From positions 1,171,501 through 1,235,500 of the forward strand of contig NZ_CP140098.1 of NCBI RefSeq assembly GCF_034440735.1: DNA of 64,000 nt, read 5' to 3'. This DNA comes from Deinococcus sp. AB2017081. Lineage in GTDB: Bacteria > Deinococcota > Deinococci > Deinococcales > Deinococcaceae. Numbering within the stretch: position 1 is the first letter of the stretch; the number at the start of each line of letters is the position of its first letter. Made by a program: the position numbers and the translations under genes. The notes under the pieces were generated by a model. That model ran no database searches. It had not been told where the DNA came from and saw nothing but the letters and a program-made list of their open reading frames with translations. Positions 17,942 through 27,796 of this stretch are shown piece after piece.

Positions 17942-19341
17942 CCCCGTCCCCTCACCACATCCAGCGTGTCCCGCACCAGCAGTTCCCCGTTGCGGTACAC
18001 CGTCCGCATCAGGCTGCCGGGGAAGTCGGTGTCGAAGGTCTTGTAGGCCTTCGTGACCATGCGGCCGTTCTCCTGTACGAGGTCGAGGACGCCGTCCTTG
18101 CTGCGTTTGCCGGGGTCGGTGACGGGATCCTTGTAGATGCCCCGGTACGCGCCGTCGATCAGGCCCGCGCTGGCCTTGTAGGCGAAGCGCTGCGTGTCGC
18201 GGTCGACTTTCTGCAGCAGCGCTCCGCCCATGCCGAAGGCGACGTTCTCGGCGCTGTAGCCGTCCACATCCAGGTTCCCGAGGATCTGCCGGATGGTCTG
18301 CTCGTCGATGCCGTCGCCCTGGATGACGCGGACGTGGTTGAGCACCTTGTACCCCTTGCTGTTGGTGGTGGTGCCGTACTTGGCGGCCAGGGCGTTCACG
18401 GCGAGGCGCACCATGGCGGGGGGTTCGCCGCTGTCGGGCCGGACGACCAGGGTGCCGCCGGACTCGATGACCTGCGCTCTGAGTTCCTCGCCCCACAGGT
18501 GGTTGATGGCATTCTTGAGGTCGTAACTGTCGCTGACGACGGCGTACACGCTGCCCGGCTTGCTGAAGCGGGCAATCATGTTGCGGTAGGCGTCGACCTC
18601 GTGCTCCTTGCCCCAGGACGTGATGGTGCTGTGCTCGGCGGCGGGGATGGAGAACGCGGCGATGTCGCTGTCGTAGTGGTTGCGGCCGACCCGCAGGGCC
18701 TCCAGGGTGTCGCTGCCCTGGAAGTTGATGAGGTGGGCGAGCCCGCCGATGCCGGCGCTCTCGCGGCTGCTCACGCCCCTGGAACCGAAGTCGTGGAGCT
18801 TGAAGGGCAGTTCCTCGGCGGCGCGGTCGCTGGTCTTCTCCAGGGCGGCGCGGATGATCTCGCGGATGAAGTAGCTCTGCGTGGCGACGGTGGTGGGGTA
18901 CCACACGCGCATCAGCATGGTCTCGAACCACCCAACCAGCCACGGCAGTTCGGGGTCGGTGTTCGTGCAGCTCAGCAGGACGTTGTGGATGGGCACGACG
19001 GTGCCCTCGGGGACGGCGCGGATCTCCAGGGGGAGTTTGCCACCGTGGACGTTCACGATCCGCATCCAGCCGTCGTAGGGGAAGGGCTCGCCGTGCGCCT
19101 CGATCAGGGTGCGGGCTTCCTCGACCATCCCGGCGGTGATCCGGCGGGTCAGGTAGCGGTCGAGGAGGTACTGGAGGCCGAAGAAGCGCGTGGCGGGGTA
19201 CTTGCCGCCGCGGCTCTCCAGGTAGCTGAACAGGCGGGTGGTGCCCTGCGGGTACTGGAGGAAGTGGCTGGACTTGTAGCTGTCCGTGTCGAGGATCAGG
19301 TTGTCGTCGCTGAGGTGGATGCTCTTCGCTGCGGTGGTCAT
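17938..19341 (-). CDS. nadV: Nicotinamide phosphoribosyltransferase (NadV/NAMPT)
   Basis: NadV makes NMN from nicotinamide and PRPP, bypassing deamidation. The 467-residue length matches the NAMPT family. Signatures are LDTDSYKSSHFLQYP near the N-terminus, HDFGSRG at 183-189, NFQGSDT at 206-212, the catalytic-type His237 in PAAEHSTITSWG, and RPDSGEP. GGGAGG-like GGGAGG precedes the ATG by 8 nt. It leads a seven-gene leftward operon ending in nadR, so nicotinamide could be taken to NAD+ by NadV plus NadR alone. An AT-rich inverted repeat at 19373-19400 lies just upstream and is the likely control site. Confidence 0.96.
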   Translation of the reverse strand: MTTAAKSIHLSDDNLILDTDSYKSSHFLQYPQGTTRLFSYLESRGGKYPATRFFGLQYLLDRYLTRRITAGMVEEARTLIEAHGEPFPYDGWMRIVNVHGGKLPLEIRAVPEGTVVPIHNVLLSCTNTDPELPWLVGWFETMLMRVWYPTTVATQSYFIREIIRAALEKTSDRAAEELPFKLHDFGSRGVSSRESAGIGGLAHLINFQGSDTLEALRVGRNHYDSDIAAFSIPAAEHSTITSWGKEHEVDAYRNMIARFSKPGSVYAVVSDSYDLKNAINHLWGEELRAQVIESGGTLVVRPDSGEPPAMVRLAVNALAAKYGTTTNSKGYKVLNHVRVIQGDGIDEQTIRQILGNLDVDGYSAENVAFGMGGALLQKVDRDTQRFAYKASAGLIDGAYRGIYKDPVTDPGKRSKDGVLDLVQENGRMVTKAYKTFDTDFPGSLMRTVYRNGELLVRDTLDVVRGRG

Positions 19342-19372
19342 GGTGTGCCTCCCAGGATGAAGCGTGCTGCGG

Positions 19373-19400
19373 ACTCATAATCTATTTTTCTATTATGAGT
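19373..19400. promoter_or_regulatory. AT-rich inverted repeat upstream of nadV
   Basis: ACTCATAAT (19373-19381) and ATTATGAGT (19392-19400) form a perfect 9-bp inverted repeat around a 10-nt pyrimidine-rich centre, in a region otherwise very GC-rich. It lies 31 nt upstream of the nadV start. On the nadV strand the centre reads AGAAAAATAG, and TAGATT there may be the -10 box. It looks like a dimeric repressor or activator site. It does not match the Deinococcus radiation/desiccation motif. Confidence 0.6.
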
Positions 19401-19498
19401 AGAGTGAGACGCGGGAGATGTCGCCCGGGGGTGCCCGGTGGGGGAGGGCTGCGAAGTCCTTCACGCCACCCGACCACGCGTCCATTTAGCATCCCTTC

Positions 19499-22012
19499 AT
19501 GCGTGCGTCCCGCCTGACCCTCGCCCTGACCGTGTGCACCCTGCTCCTGAGCTGCGGCGGCACGAGCGCCGGCACGGGCACGCCGACCGGCACGCCCCCG
19601 GCCGCCACCCCGCCCGCGGCCACGCCCCCCACCGCGACCCTGCCCACGGCAAACTGGAGCGACCCCGTCACCTGGGGCGGCCCGCCGCCCGCCGCGGGCG
19701 CGAACGTCACCCTGCCCGCCGGGAAGCGCGTGATCCTCGACGTGTCGCCGCCCGCCCTGGCCGGCCTGACCATCCCGGCCGACAGCGCCCTGGAGTTCGC
19801 GCATAAGGATCTGACCCTGACGTCCGAGTGGGTCATGGTGCACGGCGAGCTGCGCGTGGGCCGCGAGGACGCGCCGTTCACGCATCAGGCCGACATTGTC
19901 CTGACCGACGCCACGCCCGGCGAGGACGTCATGGGCATGGGCGACCGCGTGCTGGGCGTCATGGACGGCACGCTGGAACTGCACGGGCAGAAGAGGCTCG
20001 CGTGGACGCGCCTGGCGACCACCGCGACCGCCGGCACCAGCACCCTGACGCTGGAGGAGGCCCCGGACTGGGCTCCCGGCAGCGCCCTGACGCTGGCGAG
20101 CACGGACTTCGATCCCGGCCAGACGGAACAGGTGGTCGTGCAGCGCGTGTCCGGCACGCAGGTCACGCTGGCGGTGCCCCTCAAATACACGCACTGGGCG
20201 CAGACGACCACGCTGGGGGGCCGGACGCTCGTGGAACGCGCCGAGGTCGGGTTGCTCAGCCGCAACATCCGCATTGCGGCCAGCGAGGACGCCGCGCAGT
20301 CGCAGCTCGGCGCGCACGTCATGGTCATGGGCACCGCCACGGCGCGCATCGAGGGCACCGAGTTCACGCGCGTGGGGCAGGTGAACACCCTGCGGCGCTA
20401 CCCGGTGCACTTCCACCGGCTGGGCAGCGCGCCCGGGTCGTACTTCCGCGGCAACGCCATCCACCAGGCCTTCAACCGCTGCCTCGTCGTGCACGGCACC
20501 TCGGGGCTGCGCGTGCAGGACAACGTGACGTACGACTCCGTGGGCCACTGCGTGTTCCTGGAGGACGGCGACGAGACGGGCACGCAGCTCACCGGGAACC
20601 TCGTGACGCTGGTGCAGCGCCCCGACAAGGATCGCGGCCAGACGCCGCTGCTGGACAGCGACCGCGACCCCGCCGGGTACTGGATCACGCACCCGGCGAA
20701 CACGGTCACGGGCAACGTGGCGGCGGGCGTGGAGGGCACGGGCTTCTGGCTGGCCTTCCCCGAACACCCGACCGGTCTGGCCGCTGGCAGAACCGACCTC
20801 TGGAACCGTCGCACGCCCCTGGGCGACTTTTCCGGCAATGTGGCGCACAGCGGGCACCGCGGCCTGAACGTCGATCACGGCCCCAGGGCCGACGGCAGCC
20901 ACACCGAGGTCACGTATTACATGCCGCGCGTGAATCCGTCCGATCCCAAGTCCGCGCCGGCCCCCGCGACCTTCGCGGCCTTCACCGCGTACAAGCAGCG
21001 CGATCATGGGATCTGGCTGCGCGGCGAGTACCTGACGGTCGCGGGCGCGGCGCTGGCCGACAACGGCGTGGGTGCGACCTTCGCCTCGGATCAGACCACG
21101 CTGACCGGCTCGCTGCTCGTGGGCGAGACCGCCAACGTGGGCCGCCCGCCGTCCTGGGAGAAGACCGGCGCGGGTGGCCGCAGCCTGCCGCGCCCGTGGG
21201 AGCCGGACTTCCCGATCCGCGGCTTTCAGTTCTACGACGGGCACGTCAGCATCACGGACACGGCCCTGAGCGGCTTTCATCCGAACAGCGTGCGGCAGGC
21301 CAGTGGCCTGGGCTACCTGACGAAGAACGCCTTTGCCCTGGAACCGACCAACGCCGCGCGGGGCGTGACATGGCTCGACGACAGCCTGCGCGTGTACCTG
21401 CCGCCCGCCCAGGCTGACAGGGATGGCGACAAGGCAGCCACCTTCCTGGACACCGACGGCAGCGTGACCGGTACGGCCGGACAGACGGTGACCGGCAGTG
21501 CCCTGGTGCGGGACGCGCCCGACTGCGCCGCCCGGCCCGCGTGGGGGGCCAGCGTGTGTGGCGGCACCTATGCCCGGCTGTGGCTGAACGACGTGACCGG
21601 TGGCAAGGTCGCGCCCGTGGCCGTCACGAACGCCCGTGGGGCCAGCGTGGCCCTGACCGGCACCCCCGACGCCTTCACGTATTTCTCGACCAGCGTGCGC
21701 GTGGGCGGGGCCTACGCCCTGAGTCCCAGCGCCGCGTCCACGCACCTGCGCGTGGGGGTGGGTGACCGGCAGCCCGGCGAGACGCTCACGCTGACCATCC
21801 CCCTGAGTGCCGTGGGCCCGGCCCCGGCGCTGTACCGCGACTGGTGGATCGACGAGCGCAACCGTCTGAAGCAGGTGGCCCTGAGCGCCATGGCGGCGAC
21901 GACCGGCGACAGCTACGCCCTGGACAGCGGCGCGCTGCACCTGAAGCTGGTCGTGCAGGAGAAGCGCGATTTCGCCGTGGTGGACATCTGTGCCGCCGCG
22001 CTGTGCCGGTGA
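19499..22012 (+). CDS. G8-domain / right-handed beta-helix lipoprotein (CEMIP-like)
   Basis: This 837-residue secreted protein starts with a signal peptide ending in LLLSCGG, a lipobox that predicts a membrane-anchored lipoprotein. A Thr/Pro/Ala linker is followed by a G8 domain (about 50-170: NWSDPVTWGGPPP, LPAGKRVILD, LTIPADSALEF), then parallel beta-helix repeats (about 250-560) with the conserved RRYPVHFHRLG, AIHQAFNRCLVVHG and DNVTYDSVGHCVFLEDG. This architecture is shared with animal CEMIP/TMEM2 hyaluronan-degrading proteins and fibrocystin-like proteins. A role in binding or cleaving polysaccharide at the cell surface is inference. TAGCAT at 19487-19492 lies 6 nt before the ATG (leaderless). 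Confidence 0.85.
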   Translation: MRASRLTLALTVCTLLLSCGGTSAGTGTPTGTPPAATPPAATPPTATLPTANWSDPVTWGGPPPAAGANVTLPAGKRVILDVSPPALAGLTIPADSALEFAHKDLTLTSEWVMVHGELRVGREDAPFTHQADIVLTDATPGEDVMGMGDRVLGVMDGTLELHGQKRLAWTRLATTATAGTSTLTLEEAPDWAPGSALTLASTDFDPGQTEQVVVQRVSGTQVTLAVPLKYTHWAQTTTLGGRTLVERAEVGLLSRNIRIAASEDAAQSQLGAHVMVMGTATARIEGTEFTRVGQVNTLRRYPVHFHRLGSAPGSYFRGNAIHQAFNRCLVVHGTSGLRVQDNVTYDSVGHCVFLEDGDETGTQLTGNLVTLVQRPDKDRGQTPLLDSDRDPAGYWITHPANTVTGNVAAGVEGTGFWLAFPEHPTGLAAGRTDLWNRRTPLGDFSGNVAHSGHRGLNVDHGPRADGSHTEVTYYMPRVNPSDPKSAPAPATFAAFTAYKQRDHGIWLRGEYLTVAGAALADNGVGATFASDQTTLTGSLLVGETANVGRPPSWEKTGAGGRSLPRPWEPDFPIRGFQFYDGHVSITDTALSGFHPNSVRQASGLGYLTKNAFALEPTNAARGVTWLDDSLRVYLPPAQADRDGDKAATFLDTDGSVTGTAGQTVTGSALVRDAPDCAARPAWGASVCGGTYARLWLNDVTGGKVAPVAVTNARGASVALTGTPDAFTYFSTSVRVGGAYALSPSAASTHLRVGVGDRQPGETLTLTIPLSAVGPAPALYRDWWIDERNRLKQVALSAMAATTGDSYALDSGALHLKLVVQEKRDFAVVDICAAALCR

Positions 22013-22055
22013 GTCCACATGCGCGCCGGTCATGAGCTGATCATGCCCGCGTCCC

Positions 22056-22083
22056 TACCCTGAGTCACCCGGCGCAGCGCCGG
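22056..22083 (+). promoter_or_regulatory. Possible -10 box and palindrome before the haloperoxidase-like gene
   Basis: TACCCT (22056-22061) could be a -10 box. The perfect palindrome CCGGCGC-A-GCGCCGG (22069-22083) would lie at the very start of the transcript, upstream of the binding site. No convincing -35 box is seen. Confidence 0.35.
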
Positions 22084-22103
22084 GGCAGGAGGAGGGCGGG
22101 AAT

Positions 22104-23231
22104 ATGCCGGATACGCCGAGCGTCACCTGGAACGACGCGGCCCTGGACGTCATCCGACGCGAGCGGCCCGAACCCGTGGCGGCGGCGCGTGTCCTGTACG
22201 CCCTGCATGCCGCGCTGTTCAGGACGTGGGTCGCCCACGATCCGCCGCCCGGCCCCCGCACCGGTGATACCTGGCAGGATGCCGAGCGCCACGACGCGAT
22301 GGCCTGTGCCGCCTGGACGGTGCTGTGCGCAGCGTTTCCGGCGCATACCCCGGCCTTCACGCGCCGCCTGGAGGCCGCCGGCCTGTCGCGTCCAACCCGC
22401 GTCCCGGAACCGGGTTCGCCCGCCGCGGCCGGTCGCCTGGCCGACAGCGCCAGCGGTGGCCCGGACGACACGCTCTTTGCGCTGCGCCGACCGCTGCACG
22501 GCCAGTTCGCGCCACCGGTTCCCTGGGGCACGCCTGAATATCTGGAACAGGTGCGCGAGGTGCTCGCCTACAGTGCCGGCCTGACCGCCCAGCAGCAGGC
22601 TGCCGCACACTACTGGGCCGACGGCCCCGGCGGCGAGGGGGTGCCCGGATTGTGGACGGCGCTGGCCGCGCACGTGTCCAGGCGCGACGCGCACGCTCCG
22701 GATCAGGACGTGAAGATGTACCTGGTGCTGACCGGGGCGCTGCTGGACGCCAGTGCCGCGTGCTGGGCTGCCAAGGCGTGGTACGGCGCGGTGCGTCCGC
22801 AGTCGGCGGTTCGCGCCCTGCTGGGTGGCCGGATCGTGCGTGGGTGGGATCGGGCGGCCCACGGCGACGCCGCCTTTCCTGCCGATCGGTGGCAGCCGTA
22901 TGTGGCGGCGCCCCCGTGGCCCGGCTACCCCAGCACCCACAGCACGCTGAGTGCCGCCGCCGCGCAGGTGCTGTGCATGTGGACCGGCAGCGACGTGTTC
23001 GGGGCGGGCGCGACCGTGACGGCCCGCACGACTCTGGGGCAGCCCCCCCTGCGCCTGAGCTGGGCGACCTTCACCGACGCGGCCGACGAGGCCGGACTGT
23101 CGCGCCGGTATGCGGGCGTGCAGTTCCGCGACGGAGATCTGGCGGGCCGCGCCGCCGGACGCCAGATCGGGCGGCTGGCGTTCCAGCACGCCCAGCGGCT
23201 CGTTCACCCCGGACTGCGCCCGGCCCCGTGA
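22104..23231 (+). CDS. Vanadium-dependent haloperoxidase / PAP2-superfamily protein
   Basis: The 375-residue protein has the three phosphate/vanadate-binding motifs of the superfamily in order: KAWYGAVRP (K-x6-RP) at about 225-235, PSTHST(L)SAA (PSxH type) about 270-280, and SRRYAGVQFRDGDLAGR (SR-x5-H-type block) about 330-346. In the third motif the usual His is Gln (GVQF), which is the position of a vanadate-ligating His in the haloperoxidases, so activity is uncertain. No signal peptide is visible. GGAGGAGGGCGGG precedes the ATG. It ends in a bidirectional stem-loop. Phosphatase-like function cannot be excluded. Confidence 0.8.
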   Translation: MPDTPSVTWNDAALDVIRRERPEPVAAARVLYALHAALFRTWVAHDPPPGPRTGDTWQDAERHDAMACAAWTVLCAAFPAHTPAFTRRLEAAGLSRPTRVPEPGSPAAAGRLADSASGGPDDTLFALRRPLHGQFAPPVPWGTPEYLEQVREVLAYSAGLTAQQQAAAHYWADGPGGEGVPGLWTALAAHVSRRDAHAPDQDVKMYLVLTGALLDASAACWAAKAWYGAVRPQSAVRALLGGRIVRGWDRAAHGDAAFPADRWQPYVAAPPWPGYPSTHSTLSAAAAQVLCMWTGSDVFGAGATVTARTTLGQPPLRLSWATFTDAADEAGLSRRYAGVQFRDGDLAGRAAGRQIGRLAFQHAQRLVHPGLRPAP

Positions 23232-23252
23232 GCCGCCGGGCGGAACCAGGGC

Positions 23253-23286
23253 GCACCCCGCCCGGCCAGGTGGCGGGGCGGGGTGC
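23253..23286. terminator. Bidirectional stem-loop between convergent genes
   Basis: GCACCCCGCC (23253-23262) pairs perfectly with GGCGGGGTGC (23277-23286) around 14 nt, between the haloperoxidase-like stop (23231) and the secreted-protein stop (23305). Confidence 0.7.
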
Positions 23287-23304
23287 CGGGGTGCAGGCGC
23301 GTGC

Positions 23305-23697
23305 TCAGTTGTACGCGGCGCCGTAGACGGGGATCGAGACGGTGGTGAGCACGGTGCTGCCCGACTTCACGGCGATTTCGGCCACGGCATTCACGTTGGA
23401 GGTGGTGTCGCTGCGCGCCACGGTGACGTACAGCAGGGCGGTCTGGGCCATGGTGTCCACGCTGTCCAGCGTGACCGTGGTGCCCGCCGGCAGACCGCTC
23501 ACGGCGATGCTCAGGTCGCTGGGCACGCTGCCGCCCAGCGCCGAGAGGGGCACCTCGACGGCCATCCAGCTGCTCTCGGTCTGGAGGGCCGAGTATTCCT
23601 GTCCGCTGTCGTCCATGGCGTAGGTCTGGGGGGCGGCCAGGGCAGTGGTGGTGGCGAGGGTCAGGGCCGTCACGGCGGTCATCAGCAGCTTCTTCAT
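23305..23697 (-). CDS. Small secreted protein of unknown function
   Basis: The 130-residue product has a clear signal peptide (MKKLLMTAVTALTLATTTALA, cut probably after ALA). The mature part of about 109 residues is Ser/Thr/Val-rich and predicted all-beta (SWMAVEVPLSALGG, LYVTVARSDTTSNVNAVAEIAVKSG), reminiscent of an Ig-like or fibronectin-like fold, with no Cys. The ATG at 23697 has AAGGAG 7 nt upstream. I do not recognise a family. It stands alone between two converging/diverging units. Confidence 0.8.
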   Translation of the reverse strand: MKKLLMTAVTALTLATTTALAAPQTYAMDDSGQEYSALQTESSWMAVEVPLSALGGSVPSDLSIAVSGLPAGTTVTLDSVDTMAQTALLYVTVARSDTTSNVNAVAEIAVKSGSTVLTTVSIPVYGAAYN

Positions 23698-23827
23698 GGT
23701 CTTCTCCTTGGTGTCCGGGTGCAGCTCCGTGGCCGCGTCCCGTCCTGACCAGAGGATGGCCGCGCCGCCCCAAGGCCCGTCGCAGGTCGGATGCAGACTT
23801 GTCGCAGAAAACGGCGCGAATTGTGAA

Positions 23828-23856
23828 GACCCCGCCGGTCGCATCCGGGCGGGGTC
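23828..23856 (-). terminator. Stem-loop after the dienoyl-CoA reductase gene
   Basis: GACCCCGCC (23828-23836) pairs with GGCGGGGTC (23848-23856) just past the reductase stop at 23874. No U tract follows. Confidence 0.65.
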
Positions 23857-23873
23857 GCGCAAGCTGCGTCAGG

Positions 23874-24743
<870 letters not shown>

Positions 24744-24857
24744 GGGGGCTCCTTGGGAGGGCGGAAGGTCGGAGGGGCGAGAGGGCCGAACGGTTCACGG
24801 TCTGGGGGCAGGAGCTTCGGAACCCGGGCGCAGCTCCGCGACCGGTGGACGGGATGG

Positions 24858-25616
24858 CTATCTCTTCAGGGCGCTCTGGCTCTTCAGGGCGTTCTGGAGG
24901 CCATCGACGGTCATGTGTCGCGCGTTCCAGGTCACGGCGTCGGCGAGGCTCCGGGCGTGGGGAAGGTCGTCATTGAGGATGCGCTTGGTGCCCTCCAGGG
25001 CCTGGGCGGGCAGGGTGGTCAGGTGGGCGGCGAGCTGATCCGCGCGGGCGAAGAGGGCGTCGGGCGTGTCCAGCACCTCGGTCACCAGGCCCCAGCGTTC
25101 GGCAGTCGCCGCGTCGATGGGCTCGGCGGTCAGGGCCAGGTGGGCGGCCCGGCCCTTCCCGATCAGTGCCGGCAGGCGTTGCAGTCCGCCCAGGTCGGCG
25201 GTGATGCCCAGCATGACCTCGGGCAGGCGGAAGCGGGCATCGCGGCTGCACACGCGCAGGTCGCACGCGGCGATCAGCTCCAGGCCCGCGCCGATGCACC
25301 ATCCGTGTACGGCGGCGATCACCGGGATCCTCAGGGCCGCCAGCCCCTCGATGGCCGCGTGCATCTCCGCCACCACGGCGCGGAACCGTTCGGGGTCGCC
25401 CAGCGCCGGGCCGATACTGGCGGCGCTGGCCTTCACGTCCAGGCCGGCGCTGAACAGCTCCTCGCCGCGCACGATCAGCACGCGGGCAGTGCCCAGGCCG
25501 GTCAGGGCGCGGGGCACCTCGTCCCAGAAGTCTGGCCCCATGCTGCCCTTCTTGCTGGTGATGGTCAGGGTGGCGACCTCACCCGCATGGGTGAGCTTCA
25601 CGCTCCGGAATGTCAT
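24858..25616 (-). CDS. Crotonase-family protein, dienoyl-CoA isomerase-like
   Basis: The 252-residue protein is an enoyl-CoA hydratase/isomerase fold member. [19 protein letters not shown] forms the oxyanion-hole region, and [18 protein letters not shown] carries Glu and Asp at the positions used by delta3,5-delta2,4-dienoyl-CoA isomerase (ECH1). The third acidic residue of ECH1 (Asp in GVDL) is Glu here (GLEL). The best reading is an auxiliary enzyme for polyunsaturated fatty acid oxidation, fitting the neighbouring dienoyl-CoA reductase. TACACT lies 6 nt before the ATG at 25616, so it is probably leaderless. The 114-nt gap to the reductase, which has its own binding site, may be one operon. 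Confidence 0.82.
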   Translation of the reverse strand: MTFRSVKLTHAGEVATLTITSKKGSMGPDFWDEVPRALTGLGTARVLIVRGEELFSAGLDVKASAASIGPALGDPERFRAVVAEMHAAIEGLAALRIPVIAAVHGWCIGAGLELIAACDLRVCSRDARFRLPEVMLGITADLGGLQRLPALIGKGRAAHLALTAEPIDAATAERWGLVTEVLDTPDALFARADQLAAHLTTLPAQALEGTKRILNDDLPHARSLADAVTWNARHMTVDGLQNALKSQSALKR

Positions 25617-25724
25617 GACCGGAGTGTACCGGGTTCAATCTGGCCTCCGGCGGGATCGTGCCGGGACGCAGCGTTGCGAGGAATCCGGCGGCCTGCGCCC
25701 GCAGCGGCCCCTAGAATGGGCGGG

Positions 25725-27365
25725 ATGTCCGTATCCCCCCCCTCTCCGGCCGATCCCCTGCCGGCCCCCGGTCGACCCGCCGGGGTGCGGGAATGGCCCA
25801 GGGGAACGTCCCTCCAGGCGGTGCTGCTGCGGCCCCTGATCCTGCCCTTCGTGCTGATGCTCGGGGTGGGCGTGGCCGTGCTGCTGGGGGTCAACCACGC
25901 CGCACAGGCCCGCACGCTGGTGACCGACTCGCAGACCCGCCTGATCCTGATCAGTGCCATGGGCGCGGACATCGCCGGCATGGAGAACGGCGAGCGGGGC
26001 TTCGTCATCACGGGCGACCTTGACTTCCTCGAGCCGTACACCGAGGGCCGCCTGAAGTTCGCTGCCCACACCTACGCGCTGCGCGACCTGAGTCCGCCGG
26101 CGCAGCAGGAGCGGCTCTCCCAGGTGCAGGCCCTGGTCACCCGCTGGTTCACCGAGGCGGCGGAGCCCGAGATCGCGGCCCGGCGCACCTCGCCCACGCA
26201 GGCCACGGCGCTCGTGAGCAGGGGCAGCGGCCGGGATATCCTGAACCAGGCCCGCGCGGCCCTGGACGTCATGCAACTCGAGGAAAACACCCGCCTGAGC
26301 GCCGCGACCACCTCCAGTCAGGACACCCTGTACCGCGTGCGGCTGGTCACGATCGCCGGGCTGGGGCTGGGGGTGCTGCTGCTGCTGCTGACCGCGTGGC
26401 AGGTGGCCCGCTCCGTGACCGGCATCCTGAACCACCTGACGGACAGCGCCCGCCAGATCGCCGACGGGCAGTACCACCTGCGGCTGCCGGCGACCGGCGT
26501 GCGGGAACTCGCCAGCCTGGGCCGGCAGGTCGATGTCATGGCGGCGGCCGTGCAGCAGCGCGAGCACGCCCTGCACCTGGTCAACGGCCGGCTGGAGCGC
26601 AGCAACCGGGAGCTCGAACAGTTCGCGTATGTCGCCAGCCACGATCTCCAGGAGCCGCTGCGCACCATCGGCAGCTACACCGAACTGCTCGCCCGCCGCT
26701 ACACGGGGCGCTTGGACGAGCGGGCCGACCAGTACATCGCCTTCACGACCGCCGCCACGGCCCGCATGAAGGCGCTGATCCAGGATCTCCTGGCGTACTC
26801 CCGCGTGCGCCAGGGCGAGCGCGCCACCTCGCCGGTCGATACGGCGGCCCTGGTGGACACCGTGGTCGCTGACCTGGCGACGCAGGTGCAGGCGACCGGC
26901 GGTCATATCGAGGCGCGCGGGCTGCCCGTGGTGGAGGCCAGCGTGGAACTGCTGCGGCACGTGTTCCAGAACCTGATCGGGAACGCCCTGAAGTTCTGTG
27001 CGCCGGGCCGCCCCCCGCACGTGACCGTGACGGCCACCCGGCAGGACACCCAGTGGGTGTTCAGCGTGCAGGACAACGGCATCGGCATCGAGCCGCAGTA
27101 CCACGAGCGGATCTTCGGCGTGTTTCAGCGCCTGCACGGCATGGACGAGTATGCCGGCAGCGGGATCGGCCTGGCCGTAACCCGCAGCGCCGTGGAGCAG
27201 CTGGGCGGTACGCTGTGGGTGGACAGTGTGCCCGGACAGGGCAGCACATTCCAGTTCAGCGTGCCGGTCGAGTCCGGCATGTCAGGTGCTGGCGCTGCCG
27301 TGTCCCCGGCCATCCACCACGGCGCCCCCCACGGGCCGGCGGCCGGAGTCAAGGAGTCTGCATGA
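25725..27365 (+). CDS. CHASE3-HAMP sensor histidine kinase
   Basis: This 546-residue membrane kinase has a first transmembrane helix ([20 protein letters not shown]), a periplasmic CHASE3-type sensor with [19 protein letters not shown], a second helix ([18 protein letters not shown]), a HAMP linker, a phosphoacceptor domain with [20 protein letters not shown] (His in [10 protein letters not shown]) of the phytochrome-associated type, and an ATPase with NALKF, DNGIGI and GSGIGLAV. It overlaps the response regulator gene by 4 nt, so they form a pair. TAGAAT at 25712-25717 lies 7 nt before the ATG (leaderless). The open frame runs far upstream but only from here is the protein recognisable. Confidence 0.92.
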   Translation: MSVSPPSPADPLPAPGRPAGVREWPRGTSLQAVLLRPLILPFVLMLGVGVAVLLGVNHAAQARTLVTDSQTRLILISAMGADIAGMENGERGFVITGDLDFLEPYTEGRLKFAAHTYALRDLSPPAQQERLSQVQALVTRWFTEAAEPEIAARRTSPTQATALVSRGSGRDILNQARAALDVMQLEENTRLSAATTSSQDTLYRVRLVTIAGLGLGVLLLLLTAWQVARSVTGILNHLTDSARQIADGQYHLRLPATGVRELASLGRQVDVMAAAVQQREHALHLVNGRLERSNRELEQFAYVASHDLQEPLRTIGSYTELLARRYTGRLDERADQYIAFTTAATARMKALIQDLLAYSRVRQGERATSPVDTAALVDTVVADLATQVQATGGHIEARGLPVVEASVELLRHVFQNLIGNALKFCAPGRPPHVTVTATRQDTQWVFSVQDNGIGIEPQYHERIFGVFQRLHGMDEYAGSGIGLAVTRSAVEQLGGTLWVDSVPGQGSTFQFSVPVESGMSGAGAAVSPAIHHGAPHGPAAGVKESA

Positions 27366-27796
27366 ACGGCATTGAAATCCTGCTCGTCGAGGACAACCCG
27401 GCGGACGTCATGCTGACCCGCGAGGCCTTCGAGGAAGCGCAGTTCCCGCACCGGTTGCACCATGCCCGCGACGGCGTGGAGGCCCTGATGTTCCTGCGCC
27501 GGGAAGACCGCTTCGTGCAGGCGGTGCGGCCCGACGTGATCCTGATGGACCTGAACATGCCGCGCATGAGCGGCCTGGAGGTGCTGGATATCCTCAAGGC
27601 CGACGATGTGCTGCGCAGCATCCCGGTGATCGTCCTGACCACGTCGCGGGCCGAGACGGATATCTGGCGCAGCTACGACCTGCATGCCAACGCCTACATT
27701 CCCAAGCCGGTCAGTATCGCGGAGTTCGTGGACGTGGTGCGCACCCTGGGGAACTTCTGGTTCCACAAGGTCGCGCTCCCCCCCCGACGCCCCTGA
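27362..27796 (+). CDS. Single-domain response regulator (Rcp1-like)
   Basis: The 144 residues form one receiver domain with no output domain. The acidic pocket is EDN at 10-12, the phosphoacceptor is Asp63 in LMDLNMP, TT(S) follows in IVLTTSRAE, and Lys in YIPKPVS completes the site. This is the Rcp1 type that pairs with phytochrome-like kinases. The ATG overlaps the kinase stop (ATGA), so co-translation is expected. Signal output must go through protein contact or phosphotransfer, as there is no DNA-binding domain. Confidence 0.92.
   Translation: MNGIEILLVEDNPADVMLTREAFEEAQFPHRLHHARDGVEALMFLRREDRFVQAVRPDVILMDLNMPRMSGLEVLDILKADDVLRSIPVIVLTTSRAETDIWRSYDLHANAYIPKPVSIAEFVDVVRTLGNFWFHKVALPPRRP

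Noticed and set aside
19373..19400. Possible radiation/desiccation response motif (DdrO site)
   Set aside because: The halves are ACTCATAAT and ATTATGAGT with a 10-nt gap; they do not fit the TTATG...CATAA arrangement or spacing.
19382..22033. Very long open frame opposite the G8-domain gene
   Set aside because: It mirrors the real gene on the other strand, is low-complexity in G/R/A/H and shows no domain; a GC-rich antisense shadow.
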